From Kitasatospora sp. NA04385 (lineage in GTDB: Bacteria; Actinomycetota; Actinomycetes; Streptomycetales; Streptomycetaceae), in contig NZ_CP054919.1 of assembly GCF_013364235.1 (NCBI RefSeq), positions 7,675,603-7,739,602 on the forward strand: DNA of 64,000 nucleotides. Direction: 5' to 3'. This document shows positions 44,502 to 53,182 of this stretch, in pieces (position 1 is the stretch's first letter; every line of letters begins with the position of its first letter). The position numbers and the translations under genes are program-made. Below the pieces are notes generated by a model that saw only the letters and a program-made list of their open reading frames with translations, was not told the DNA's origin and searched no databases.

Positions 44502-45517
44502 CCGGCCTGCGCCGCTTCCGTGGCCTGCGCCGCTTCCCCGGCCTGTACCGCCCGACCTGCCTGCGCCGCTTCCCCGGCCTCTGCCGCCTGCCCGACCAGC
44601 ACCGCCAGCCCGTCCAGCAGCCGTTGCAGGCCGAACTCGAAGAGCCGGTCGAGGTCGAAGTCGTAGCCCTCCCGGGTGACCCGCAGGAAGGTCGGGTGGT
44701 CGGCGACCAGCTCCATGAAGACGCCCTCCTGCCGGTCCATCCACTCCTCGGCGTCGTGCCCGCTGGCGGCCTCCGCGGCGGCCTCCATCTCCAGGTTGAG
44801 CGCGGTGCCCCGGACGTAGTTGAACAGCGTCAGGTACGCGGTGAGCACGCTCTGCAGGTCCAGGCCCGCCCCGGCCAGGGCGGCGAGCATCCATTCGCCG
44901 AGCGGCAGCGCGCTGGGCAGCGGCTGGGGGCGGGTCACCGAGATCGCGGACGCCAGCCAGGGGTGCGCCCGGAACAGGCCCCAGAACAGGCGGGCGGCCA
45001 GCTCCAGCCGGGCCCGCCAGTCGAGCCCGGCGTCCGCGGCGGAGAGCGAGACCTCGGCGAAGACCCGGTCCATCATCAGGTCGACCAGGCCGTCCTTGTC
45101 CGGGACGTGCCGGTACAGCGACATGGTGGCCACGTCCAGTTCGGCGGCGACCCGGCGCATCGACAGCGCCTCCAGCCCCTCGGCATCGGCCACCGCGACC
45201 GCCGCGGCGACGATCCGCTCCGCGGTCAGCACGCCCTCCGGCGCGGGCCGCCGGGGCACCTGCCGCCCGGCCGCGCGCGGTGCCCGACCGGGCTCGGGGG
45301 AGGGCGCGGGGCTCCCGGCGACCACCGTGCCGACGCCCGGGACGGCCCGCACCAGGCCCCGGCCGCGCAGCTCCGTCAGCACCTTGGTCGCGGTGGCCAT
45401 CGCGACGTTCCACCGCCGGGTGATCTCCCGGGTGGAGGGCACCCGGTCGCCCGGGCGCAGCTCGCCGCGCTCGATCCGCCCCCGCAGTTCGGCCGCGATC
45501 TGCTCGTAGCGGTCCAC
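44474..45517 (-). CDS. GntR-TetR fusion regulator
   Basis: A 347-aa protein with two DNA-binding domains. Residues 1-70 are a GntR winged helix (DRYEQIAAELRGRIERGELR, RWNVAMATATKVLTELRGRG, GLVRAVPGVGTVV). After a Pro/Arg linker, residues 95-310 are a complete TetR protein (LTAERIVAAAVAVADAEGLE, RVAAELDVATMSLYRHVPDK, TetR_C-like helices). The C-terminal tail is an Ala/Gln/Glu repeat. GTG 45517 has GGAGGTGG. It is divergent from the FAD monooxygenase, with CACTAGTG palindromes between. The fusion class is known in actinobacteria, with drug-efflux or drug-modification targets. Confidence 0.9.
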   Translation of the reverse strand: MDRYEQIAAELRGRIERGELRPGDRVPSTREITRRWNVAMATATKVLTELRGRGLVRAVPGVGTVVAGSPAPSPEPGRAPRAAGRQVPRRPAPEGVLTAERIVAAAVAVADAEGLEALSMRRVAAELDVATMSLYRHVPDKDGLVDLMMDRVFAEVSLSAADAGLDWRARLELAARLFWGLFRAHPWLASAISVTRPQPLPSALPLGEWMLAALAGAGLDLQSVLTAYLTLFNYVRGTALNLEMEAAAEAASGHDAEEWMDRQEGVFMELVADHPTFLRVTREGYDFDLDRLFEFGLQRLLDGLAVLVGQAAEAGEAAQAGRAVQAGEAAQATEAAQAGQDSSSPRS

Positions 45518-45529
45518 CCGCCCACCTCC

Positions 45530-45660
45530 GCACTAGTGCACCAGTGGGCACCATGCTAGCTGCCGGAGCGCTCCCGCCACCACCCTCCGGCACCTGGACG
45601 GGCGCACTAGTGCACTAGTGCAGCAATCTCGAAATCCCTCCGAAACGCATTGCCTAGTGC
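45530..45660. promoter_or_regulatory. Operator cluster: GCACTAGTGC palindromes
   Basis: The perfect palindrome GCACTAGTGC occurs at 45530-45539, 45604-45613 and 45612-45621 (the last two overlap by two bases). A partial copy, GCCTAGTGC, lies at 45652-45660. The cluster covers both start regions of the divergent regulator/monooxygenase pair. Confidence 0.75.
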
Positions 45661-45679
45661 AGTGCGTACGGCGTACGTT
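45650..45679 (+). promoter_or_regulatory. Promoter of the FAD monooxygenase gene, leaderless
   Basis: TTGCCT (45650-45655), 18 bp, TACGTT (45674-45679). The ATG at 45687 is about 8 bp beyond the -10 box, so the message probably starts at or next to the start codon. The partial operator overlaps the -35 box and spacer. Confidence 0.5.
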
Positions 45680-45686
45680 CGGTGTC

Positions 45687-46904
45687 ATGAAGAACGCGAC
45701 GACCAATCTCGACATCCTCGTCTCGGGCGGCGGCATCGCCGGCCCCGCCGTGGCGTACTGGCTACGCAGGGCCGGATTCCGCCCGGTGGTGGTGGAACGC
45801 GCCCCCGCCCCCCGGCCCGGCGGCCAGACCGTCGACCTGCGCGGCGCCGGACGCACCGTCATCGAACGGATGGGCCTGCTGGGCCGGGCCGGCGAGCTCG
45901 CCGTCGACCAGCGCGGCATCGCCCTGGTCGACCGGCGGGGCCGGCACACCGCCCGGATGCCCACCGAGCTCTTCGGCGGCGAGGGCATCGTCTCCGACCT
46001 GGAGATCCTCCGCGGCGACCTGGCCGGCCTGCTGTACGAGGCCACCGCCGACGACGTCGAGTACCTCTTCGACGACACCCTCACCGCCCTGCACGAGGAC
46101 GCCGACGGCGTCCACGCCGTCTTCGAGAACGCCCCGCCCCGCCGGTTCGACCTGGTGGTCGGCGCCGATGGCCTGCACTCCACCACCCGCCGCCTCGCCT
46201 TCGGCCCGGAGCGCGACCACTTCGTCCCGCTCGGCGGCTACACCGCCTGGTTCACTGCCCGCCTCGACCTCGCGCTCGACGACTGGTTCCTGATGTACAA
46301 CGCCCCCGGCGGCCGGGTCGTGATGGCCCGCCCCGGCCGGCTGCCCGGCGAGACCAAGGTCGCCTTCGGCTTCCGCTCCGCCCCGATCGCCCACGACCGC
46401 CGCGACCGGGCGGCCCAGCAGCGCCTGATCACCGAGAAGTTCGCCGGGGCCGGCTGGGAGACCGACCGGCTGCTCGCCGCGATGGCCGACGCCGAGGACT
46501 TCTACTTCGAGCACCTCGGCCAGGTCCGCCTCGACGGCTACACCCGCGGCCGCACCGCCCTGATCGGCGACGCCGCCTGCTGCCCCACCCCCCTCACCGG
46601 CCTCGGCACCAGCCTCGCCCTGGTCGGCGCCCACCTCCTGGCCGGCGAACTCGCCACCGCCCGCGGCGACTTCACCACCGCCTACGCCGCCTACCAGCAC
46701 CGCATGCGCCCCTACGCCGCCCAGGCCCAGCAACTCCCGCCCGGCGGCATGCGCGGCTTCGCCCCCAACAGCGCCCCGATGATCGCCCTGCGCGCCGCCT
46801 CCATGCGCTGGATGACCCGCCGGCCCCTGCGCCGCATCATGGAAGCCCAGGCGGCCAAGGCCTCCGCCGTCGAACTCCCCGACTACACCCGGGCCTTCGC
46901 CTGA
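45687..46904 (+). CDS. FAD-dependent aromatic-type monooxygenase
   Basis: A 405-aa group A flavoprotein hydroxylase. The FAD motif is LDILVSGGGIAGPAVAYWLR. The DG motif is DLVVGADGLHSTTR, and the late FAD motif is TALIGDAACCPTPLTGLGTS. ERAPAPRPGGQTVDLRGAG is typical of the TetX/PgaE-like branch, which includes drug-inactivating and polyketide-tailoring enzymes. It is divergent from the GntR-TetR fusion, with operator palindromes between and a leaderless promoter. The substrate is unknown; drug or xenobiotic hydroxylation is the most likely role. A strong terminator follows. Confidence 0.9.
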   Translation: MKNATTNLDILVSGGGIAGPAVAYWLRRAGFRPVVVERAPAPRPGGQTVDLRGAGRTVIERMGLLGRAGELAVDQRGIALVDRRGRHTARMPTELFGGEGIVSDLEILRGDLAGLLYEATADDVEYLFDDTLTALHEDADGVHAVFENAPPRRFDLVVGADGLHSTTRRLAFGPERDHFVPLGGYTAWFTARLDLALDDWFLMYNAPGGRVVMARPGRLPGETKVAFGFRSAPIAHDRRDRAAQQRLITEKFAGAGWETDRLLAAMADAEDFYFEHLGQVRLDGYTRGRTALIGDAACCPTPLTGLGTSLALVGAHLLAGELATARGDFTTAYAAYQHRMRPYAAQAQQLPPGGMRGFAPNSAPMIALRAASMRWMTRRPLRRIMEAQAAKASAVELPDYTRAFA

Positions 46905-46998
46905 GCCCCGAACCCCGAACCCCGAACACCGAGCACCTCGCCCACCTCGCGCGTCCGCCCACCTCGCGCGTCCGAGCGTCCGAGCGTCCGAGCACGGG

Positions 46999-47036
46999 GA
47001 CGGCCCCGGTCTCCGTGGGGTGAGACCGGGGCCGTC
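46999..47036. terminator. Strong bidirectional terminator
   Basis: A perfect 15-bp stem, GACGGCCCCGGTCTC/GAGACCGGGGCCGTC, with an 8-nt loop sits between the convergent monooxygenase and chitinase genes. Short GTCCGAGC repeats precede it at about 46960-46995. Confidence 0.9.
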
Positions 47037-47052
47037 GGGGAGTGGTGGCGCG

Positions 47053-49005
47053 TCAGCCGGTGAAGCCGGCCGTGATGGAGGTGAACTGCCAGTCGGACTG
47101 GGCGATGCCGGAGCAGGTCTCCTGCAAGCCGCCGCCCGCGCAGCCGCGGTCGCGGTTGACCGACCAGAACGCCAGGCGGGCGATGTGGTTGGTGTTGGCC
47201 CAGTCGCGGATCGCGGTCCAGTTGGCCACGGTGGTGGTCTCGTTGTTGTCGCTGAGGCCGTTCATGCCGGAGATGCCCAGGTGCGCGTACGCGGTGGCGT
47301 CGTCCCAGCCGTAGACCGACTTGAGCTTGTTCTTCAGGCCGTTCGCCGCGCTGATGGTGGCGGCGTACATGTCGGTCGACGCGTTGCCGAAGTCGAACGG
47401 CATGATGGTGAAGACGTCGATGTCCGCGCCGAGCGCCTTGGACTGCTCGATCAGGCGGTTGCCGTCCGCGGTCGGGCCGCTGGTGGCGGTGCCGAAGGTG
47501 ACGATCGTCTTGATGCCCGGGTTCTTCTGCTTGACGATCTTCAGCGCGTTCAGGATGCGGTCCTGGACGGTGTAGTTCTCGAACTCGTCGGTGTTCTCGA
47601 TGTCGATGTCGATCGCCTTCAGGTTGTAGGCGTCGATCACCTTCTGGTAGGCGCCGGCCAGCGCGGTCGCGTCGGCGCAGTTCGGGCCGAGCTTGTTGCC
47701 CGACCAGCCGCCGAAGGACGGGACGACGTCGCCGCCCGCGGCGCGCACCGCGTTGATGGTCTGCTGGTCCACGCCGTTCAGCAGCGGGCGCTGGCTGTCC
47801 CAGGTCGGGTTGCAGCCGTTCTGCGCCAGCACGAAGGCGAGGGTGAACCACTTGATGCCGGTCGCGTTCATCACGGTGGTCGGGGACGGCGGGTTGCCCC
47901 AGCCGTTGTACAGGTACGGCGCGGCCTGCTTGAAGCCGCTCGGGGTGGTGGTCGGCGGGGTGGTCACCGCGAGGGAGTTGGAGGCGGCGGAGGCGTTGCC
48001 CGCCGCGTCCCGGGCCTTGACGGTGAAGGTGTAGGCGGTCGAGGCGGTCAGGCCGGTGACGGTCGCCGTGGTGCCGGTGACGCTGGCCGCCAGCGTGCCG
48101 TTGCGGTAGACGTCGTACGCGGTGACGCCGACGTTGTCGGTGGAGGCGCCCCAGGACAGCGAGACCTGGGTGGCCGCGGTCGCGGTGGCCGTCAGACCGG
48201 TCGGCGCGGTCGGCGCCTGCTGGTCGCCGCCCGCGGGCGTGGTCACCGCGAGCGAGTTGGAGGCGGCGGAGGCGTTGCCCGCCGCGTCGTGCGCCTTGAC
48301 GGTGAAGGTGTAGGCGGTCGAGGCGGTCAGGCCGGTGACGGTCGCGCTGGTGCCGGTCACGGTGGTGACCAGCGTGCCGTTGCGGTAGACGTCGTAGCCG
48401 GTGACGGCGACGTTGTCGGTGGAGGCGCCCCAGGACAGCGAGACCTGGGTGGCCGCGGTCGCGGTGGCCGTCAGACCGGTCGGCGCGGTCGGCGCCTGGG
48501 TGTCCGGCGTGCCGCCGCCGGGGCCGTCCAGGCTGATGTCGTCCGCGTAGTACGTGCCCTGGCCGAACCAGCCGTTCAGGTACACCTCGGCGGTGGTCTG
48601 CGAAGCGCCGGTGGTGAAGCTCACCGTCAGCTGCTTCCAGTCGGACGCGGACGGCGTCCAGGTCGAGGTGCCGCCGGTGACGCCGAGGTACACGTAGTTG
48701 CCGCGCACCCAACTCGACAGCGAGTACGTGGTGTTGGGCTGCACCGCGACGGTCTGGACGCACTTGGCGTTGTCCGAGGCGCTCGCCGCGCCGGCCAGCG
48801 CCTTGCTGCCGCCGTGGACGGGGGTGGAGACCACGGAGCCGAGGCCGCCGGAGCAGGTCCAGCCGCTCAGGCTGCCGGTCTCGAAACCGGGGTTGGTCAG
48901 GATGTTCGCGGCGCTCGCGCTGCTCGGGACGGCGGCGACTGCGGCCGTGGCCAGCAGCAGCGCGGCCGCGCCGACCGCGGTGGCGCGGCGGTTGGGGGCG
49001 TGCAC
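47053..49005 (-). CDS. Secreted multidomain GH18 chitinase
   Basis: A 650-aa extracellular chitinase. GTG 49005 follows GGAGGTACCC; the longer reading from 49074 crosses the promoter. A signal peptide covers about 1-33, then a carbohydrate-binding domain (NILTNPGFETGSLSGWTCSG to TYYADDISLDGPG). Two nearly identical fibronectin III domains (DNA about 48232-48503 and 47954-48225) and the GH18 domain follow, with SFGGWSG and the catalytic AIDIDIENTDE (Glu470, Asp468, Asp466). Fn3 modules space the binding and catalytic domains. A dre-like site lies inside the promoter. Amino sugars released from chitin may feed DasR control. Confidence 0.93.
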   Translation of the reverse strand: MHAPNRRATAVGAAALLLATAAVAAVPSSASAANILTNPGFETGSLSGWTCSGGLGSVVSTPVHGGSKALAGAASASDNAKCVQTVAVQPNTTYSLSSWVRGNYVYLGVTGGTSTWTPSASDWKQLTVSFTTGASQTTAEVYLNGWFGQGTYYADDISLDGPGGGTPDTQAPTAPTGLTATATAATQVSLSWGASTDNVAVTGYDVYRNGTLVTTVTGTSATVTGLTASTAYTFTVKAHDAAGNASAASNSLAVTTPAGGDQQAPTAPTGLTATATAATQVSLSWGASTDNVGVTAYDVYRNGTLAASVTGTTATVTGLTASTAYTFTVKARDAAGNASAASNSLAVTTPPTTTPSGFKQAAPYLYNGWGNPPSPTTVMNATGIKWFTLAFVLAQNGCNPTWDSQRPLLNGVDQQTINAVRAAGGDVVPSFGGWSGNKLGPNCADATALAGAYQKVIDAYNLKAIDIDIENTDEFENYTVQDRILNALKIVKQKNPGIKTIVTFGTATSGPTADGNRLIEQSKALGADIDVFTIMPFDFGNASTDMYAATISAANGLKNKLKSVYGWDDATAYAHLGISGMNGLSDNNETTTVANWTAIRDWANTNHIARLAFWSVNRDRGCAGGGLQETCSGIAQSDWQFTSITAGFTG

Positions 49006-49057
49006 GGGTACCTCCAGTGGGGGATGGGGGCGGAGGTGCGTAGGGAGCGCGCACAAC

Positions 49058-49087
49058 AAAATGGACTGGACCAATTGGTTATGTCAA
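49058..49087 (-). promoter_or_regulatory. Chitinase promoter containing a dre-like operator
   Basis: On the minus strand a perfect TTGACA (49082-49087) is followed by 18 bp and CATTTT (49058-49063). ATTGGTCCAGTCCATT (49060-49075) between and over them matches 12 of 16 positions of the DasR dre consensus. Repressor binding there would block polymerase. Confidence 0.6.
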
Positions 49088-49447
49088 GGCTAGGTCAAGG
49101 CGCGGACGCCCGGGTGACCCGCCGTCAGGCCCGCCCGCGAGCCGCCCGCGAGTCACCCGCGAGCCGCTCCGGCGCCGTCCGTGAGCCCCCGCCGCTGCTC
49201 CGTCCGGGTGTCTTGCGGCACGCCGGAGCGGGACCCCGGGCCCAGCTCGGGCACGATCGTTCAGCCCAGCTGTGGCACCCGTTAAGAATTCCTCGATGGA
49301 CCGCACCCGCCGCGACCAGGCAGATTTCACCCTGCCCGGTCGGCGACCGCCGCACGCCGGGCCGCCCCACCGGGCCTGCGACCCGCGAGGCCCGCCCCGG
49401 GGCCTGCCGACCGCAGACCCGCCGAACCCGCGTCAGGAGCGCTCGCC
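49088..49447. other. Remainder of the chitinase/tdh divergent gap
   Basis: There is no gene here. It holds degenerate CGCGAGTCACC/CGCGAGCCGC repeats at about 49130-49190 and an AT-richer TTAAGAATT at 49282-49290, with TTCAGC 17 bp upstream of its TAAGAA. That pair is a weak candidate promoter for tdh. Confidence 0.4.
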
Positions 49448-50479
49448 GTGAAGGCACTCGTCAAGCTGAACGCCGAACCCGGACTCTGGATGACCGACGT
49501 CCCGGAACCGGAGATCGGCCCCGGCGACGTCCTGATCAAGGTCCTGCGCACCGGCATCTGCGGCACCGACCTGCACATCCGCAAGTGGGACAACTGGGCC
49601 CAGCAGACCGTCAAGACCCCGATGACCATCGGCCACGAGTTCGTCGGCGAGGTCGCCGCGGTCGGCGCCGCCGTCACCGACGTCGCCGTCGGCGACCTGG
49701 TCAGCGGCGAGGGCCACCTGGTCTGCGGCAAGTGCCGCAACTGCCTGGCCGGGCGCCGCCACCTGTGCCGCAACACCATCGGCCTGGGCGTCAACCGGGA
49801 CGGCGCGTTCGCCGAGTACGTCGCGCTGCCCGCCTCCAACGTCTGGGTGCACCGCGTCCCCGTCGACCTCGACGTCGCCGCGATCTTCGACCCGTTCGGC
49901 AACGCCGTGCACACCGCGCTGTCCTTCCCGCTGGTCGGCGAGGACGTCCTGGTCACCGGCGCCGGACCGATCGGCATCATGGCCGCCGCCGTCGCCAAGC
50001 ACGCCGGCGCCCGCAACGTCATGATCACCGACGTCTCCCCGTACCGCCTCGACCTCGCCCGCGAGCTCGGCGTCACCCTCGCCCTCGACGTCTCGCAGCA
50101 CACCATCGAGGACGGCCAGCACCAGCTCGGCCTGCGCGAGGGCTTCGACGTCGGCCTGGAGATGTCCGGTCGGCCCGAGGCGATGCAGTCGATGATCGCC
50201 AACATGACGCACGGCGGGAAGATCGCCATGCTCGGCCTGCCCGCCGACGACTTCCCGATCGACTGGGCCCGCGTGGTCACCTCGATGATCACCATCAAGG
50301 GCATCTACGGCCGCGAGATGTTCGAGACCTGGTACGCGATGTCCGTGCTGCTGGAGGGCGGCCTCGACCTCACCCCGGTGATCACCGGCCGGCACGCCGC
50401 CCGGGACTTCGAAGCCGCCTTCGACGAGGCCGCCGGCGGCAACTGCGGCAAGGTCATCCTCGACTGGACGACGCTGTGA
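49448..50479 (+). CDS. tdh: L-threonine 3-dehydrogenase
   Basis: A 343-aa zinc MDR enzyme oxidising L-threonine to 2-amino-3-ketobutyrate with NAD. The catalytic zinc site is TGICGTDLHI (Cys38) with GHEF (His63-Glu64). The structural zinc cysteines are in CGKCRNCLAGRRHLC. Tdh-typical stretches are KWDNWAQQTVKTPMTIGHEF, IFDPFGNAVHTALSF and GAGPIGIMAAAVAKHAGARN. GTG 49448 lies just after GGAGCG. The kbl gene follows 107 bp later, giving the two-step threonine-to-glycine plus acetyl-CoA route. Confidence 0.96.
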   Translation: MKALVKLNAEPGLWMTDVPEPEIGPGDVLIKVLRTGICGTDLHIRKWDNWAQQTVKTPMTIGHEFVGEVAAVGAAVTDVAVGDLVSGEGHLVCGKCRNCLAGRRHLCRNTIGLGVNRDGAFAEYVALPASNVWVHRVPVDLDVAAIFDPFGNAVHTALSFPLVGEDVLVTGAGPIGIMAAAVAKHAGARNVMITDVSPYRLDLARELGVTLALDVSQHTIEDGQHQLGLREGFDVGLEMSGRPEAMQSMIANMTHGGKIAMLGLPADDFPIDWARVVTSMITIKGIYGREMFETWYAMSVLLEGGLDLTPVITGRHAARDFEAAFDEAAGGNCGKVILDWTTL

Positions 50480-50586
50480 CCCGCACCGCGTGATCCGTAC
50501 CGCGTGATCCGCACCGTGTGACCCGTTACCGCGTGACCCGCACCGCGCACACGACCGCCGTACCTGCCGTTAGGAGCGACACCACC

Positions 50587-51777
50587 GTGTTCGAGAACGT
50601 CCGCGACGACCTCGCCGCCACCCTCGCCGAGATCCGCGAAGCCGGCCTGTTCAAGCCGGAACGCGTCATCGGCACCCCGCAGTCCGCCGAGATCACCGTC
50701 ACCTCCGGCAACGGCGGCCAGGTGCTCAACTTCTGCGCCAACAACTACCTCGGCCTCGCCGACCACCCCGCCGTGGTCGCCGCCGCCAAGGACGCCCTGG
50801 ACCGCTGGGGCTACGGCATGGCCTCCGTCCGCTTCATCTGCGGCACCCAGGACGTGCACAAGGAACTGGAGCAGCGCCTGTCCCAGTTCCTCGGCCAGGA
50901 GGACACCATCCTGTACTCCTCCTGCTTCGACGCCAACGGCGGCGTCTTCGAGACCCTGCTCGACGAGCGCGATGCCGTCATCTCCGACGCCCTCAACCAC
51001 GCCTCCATCATCGACGGCATCCGCCTGTGCAAGGCCCGCCGCCACCGCTACGCCAACCGCGACCTCGCCGACCTGGAGAAGCAGCTCCAGGACACCCAGG
51101 ACGCCCGCCGCCGGCTCATCGTCACCGACGGCGTGTTCTCCATGGACGGCTACATCGCCCCGCTGCGCGAGATCTGCGACCTCGCCGACCGCTACGACGC
51201 CATGGTCATGGTCGACGACTCGCACGCCGTCGGCTTCGTCGGCCCCACCGGCCGCGGCACCCCCGAACTGCACGGCGTCACCGACCGCGTCGACATCATC
51301 ACCGGCACCCTCGGCAAGGCCCTCGGCGGCGCCTCCGGCGGCTACGTCGCCGCCCGCCGCGAGATCGTCGCCCTGCTGCGCCAGCGCTCGCGCCCCTACC
51401 TGTTCTCCAACTCGCTCGCCCCGGTGATCGCCGCCGCCTCGCTCACCGTGCTGGACCTGCTGGAGACCGGCGACGACCTGCGCGACCGGCTGCGCGCCAA
51501 CACCGAGCTGTTCCGGACGAAGATGACCGAGGCCGGGTTCGAGATCCTGCCCGGCGAGCACGCCATCGCCCCCGTCATGATCGGCGACGCCGCCCGGGCC
51601 GGCCGCCTCGCCGAACTGCTGCTGGAGCGCGGCGTCTACGTGATCGGCTTCTCCTACCCGGTGGTGCCGCACGGCGCCGCCCGGATCCGGGTCCAGCTCT
51701 CCGCCGCGCACAGCACCGAGGACGTCGAGCGCGCCGTCGCCGCGTTCGTCGACGCCCGCGCGGCGCTGGACGCCTGA
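50587..51777 (+). CDS. kbl: 2-amino-3-ketobutyrate coenzyme A ligase
   Basis: A 396-aa PLP enzyme cleaving 2-amino-3-ketobutyrate with CoA to glycine and acetyl-CoA. Motifs: LNFCANNYLGLADHPAVVAA, GYGMASVRFICGTQDVHKEL, SDALNHASIIDGIRLCKA, DDSHAVGFVG and TGTLGKALGGASGG with the PLP Lys at 244. GTG 50587 has AGGAG upstream; the ORF extends further but only into CCGCGTGATCC-type low-complexity sequence. It acts directly after Tdh. Confidence 0.96.
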   Translation: MFENVRDDLAATLAEIREAGLFKPERVIGTPQSAEITVTSGNGGQVLNFCANNYLGLADHPAVVAAAKDALDRWGYGMASVRFICGTQDVHKELEQRLSQFLGQEDTILYSSCFDANGGVFETLLDERDAVISDALNHASIIDGIRLCKARRHRYANRDLADLEKQLQDTQDARRRLIVTDGVFSMDGYIAPLREICDLADRYDAMVMVDDSHAVGFVGPTGRGTPELHGVTDRVDIITGTLGKALGGASGGYVAARREIVALLRQRSRPYLFSNSLAPVIAAASLTVLDLLETGDDLRDRLRANTELFRTKMTEAGFEILPGEHAIAPVMIGDAARAGRLAELLLERGVYVIGFSYPVVPHGAARIRVQLSAAHSTEDVERAVAAFVDARAALDA

Positions 51778-52031
51778 CCCGACCCGACCAGGTGCGGGCA
51801 CCCTCAACCGCACCCACCCCACGGGCCGCCCCGACCCCCCTCCACGGGCGGCCCGCCCGGCGCGGGGAGCCGTTCCCGGCTCCCCGCGCCGCCCGTTCTC
51901 GGTTCCCTGCGCCGCCCGTTCCCCCGCCGAATGGTCCGCGGGCGCCCCGCCACCCGTGCCGCACCGGCCCCAGCCGCGCCACCGGCCACCCGGCGTCCCG
52001 ACCGGCCCCGCCGCGCTGGCAGAATTGACCC

Positions 52032-52952
52032 GTGATCGACGCACGACGGCTGCGGACCCTCCGGGCCGTGGCCGACCACCGGACCGTGACCGCCGCGGCG
52101 GCCGCGCTCTACCTCACCCCCTCCGCGGTCTCCCAGCAGCTCGCCGCCCTCGAACAGGAGACCGGCCACACCCTGCTGGTCCGGGCCGGCCGCGGCGTCC
52201 GGCTCACCGCCGCGGGCGAGATCCTGCTCACCCACGCCGACGCCGTCCTCGCCCAGCTCGAACGCGCCGAGGCCGACCTCGCCGCCTACGACTCCGGCGC
52301 CGCCGGCGAGGTCACCGTCGCGGCCTTCGCCACCGGCATCGCCCTCGTCCTCGCCCCCGCCATCACCGCCCTCGCCGACACCGCCCCCGACCTGCGGGTG
52401 CGGGTCCTCGACGCGGAGGGCGACGCCAGCCTGCCGATGCTGCTCGACGGACGCGCCGACCTCGCCGTCGCCGTCGAGTACCGCGGCGCCCCGCGCCCCG
52501 ACGACCGCCGCCTCACCCGGCTGCCGCTGTACGCCGAGCCCTTCGACGCCGTCCTCCCGCTGCACCACCCGCTGGCCGCCGGGGCCGGCCCCGTCGCCGT
52601 CGCCGACCTCGCCGCCGAACCCTGGATCGGCCCCTACCCCGGCAACCCCTGCCACGACGTCGTCCTGCTCGCCTGCGAACACGCCGGCTTCCAGCCCCGC
52701 CTGGTGCACTCCTCCGACGACTTCCGCGCCGTCACCGCCCTCGCCTCGGCCGGCGCCGGCGTCGCCCTCGTCCCGCGCTCGGCCCTGCGCGGCACCGAAC
52801 TCGCCGTCGTCGCCGTCCGCCCCGTCGACAGCCCACTGGCCACCCGCCGTGTCTTCGCCGCGACCCGGGCCGGCGCCGAACTCCACCCGCTGATCAGCCC
52901 CGTCCTGACCGCCCTGGCCCGGGCCGCCGAACACCTCGACCACCCGGCCTGA
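52032..52952 (+). CDS. LysR-family regulator, possibly of tdh-kbl
   Basis: A 306-aa LysR protein. The wHTH at residues 1-60 reads DARRLRTLRAVADHRTVTAA then YLTPSAVSQQLAALEQETG. The effector domain includes VTVAAFATGIALVLAPAITA and PWIGPYPGNPCHDVVLLACE. GTG 52032 has no strong ribosome site. It lies 254 bp after kbl on the same strand, so control of threonine catabolism is possible, though no palindrome was seen upstream of tdh to support it. Confidence 0.85.
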   Translation: MIDARRLRTLRAVADHRTVTAAAAALYLTPSAVSQQLAALEQETGHTLLVRAGRGVRLTAAGEILLTHADAVLAQLERAEADLAAYDSGAAGEVTVAAFATGIALVLAPAITALADTAPDLRVRVLDAEGDASLPMLLDGRADLAVAVEYRGAPRPDDRRLTRLPLYAEPFDAVLPLHHPLAAGAGPVAVADLAAEPWIGPYPGNPCHDVVLLACEHAGFQPRLVHSSDDFRAVTALASAGAGVALVPRSALRGTELAVVAVRPVDSPLATRRVFAATRAGAELHPLISPVLTALARAAEHLDHPA

Positions 52953-53004
52953 CCTCCCGTCCGGCCTGATCCACCGTGCTCTTCCGGCGGCCTCCCGGCC
53001 TCCC

Positions 53005-53178
53005 GGCGGATGGCGCGACCCGGCCCGGGCCCGGACCTTTCCCGCGCACCGGCCCCGGTGCCAGCTCGGCCACATCCTCGCCGCCGGACTGCCCCGCACC
53101 CACCCCCGCACCGCCCACCACCTGCTGCGCCTGCCGCTCTCCGACCACCGCCCGCTGGCCGTCGACCTGCCGCTCTGA
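53005..53178 (+). pseudogene. C-terminal remnant of an endonuclease/exonuclease/phosphatase protein
   Basis: An open frame ending at TGA 53176 reads RTFPAHRPRCQLGHILAAG and then LPLSDHRPLAVDLPL. This is the typical end of an EEP hydrolase (TFPA..PR.QLDHIL and the SDH motif), but the rest of the gene is missing, there is no start codon, and the expected Asp of the DH motif is Gly. It looks like a deletion relic fused directly after the LysR gene. Confidence 0.6.
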
Positions 53179-53182
53179 GCCC

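Noticed and set aside
42173..45559. 1128-codon + strand frame across the polymerase, ligase and regulator genes
   Set aside because: It overlaps three genes with clear catalytic motifs in other frames, and its translation is Arg/Pro/Gly-rich without domains.
47020..50493. 1157-codon + strand frame over the chitinase and tdh
   Set aside because: Antisense to the chitinase and out of frame with tdh; no ribosome site or recognisable domain.
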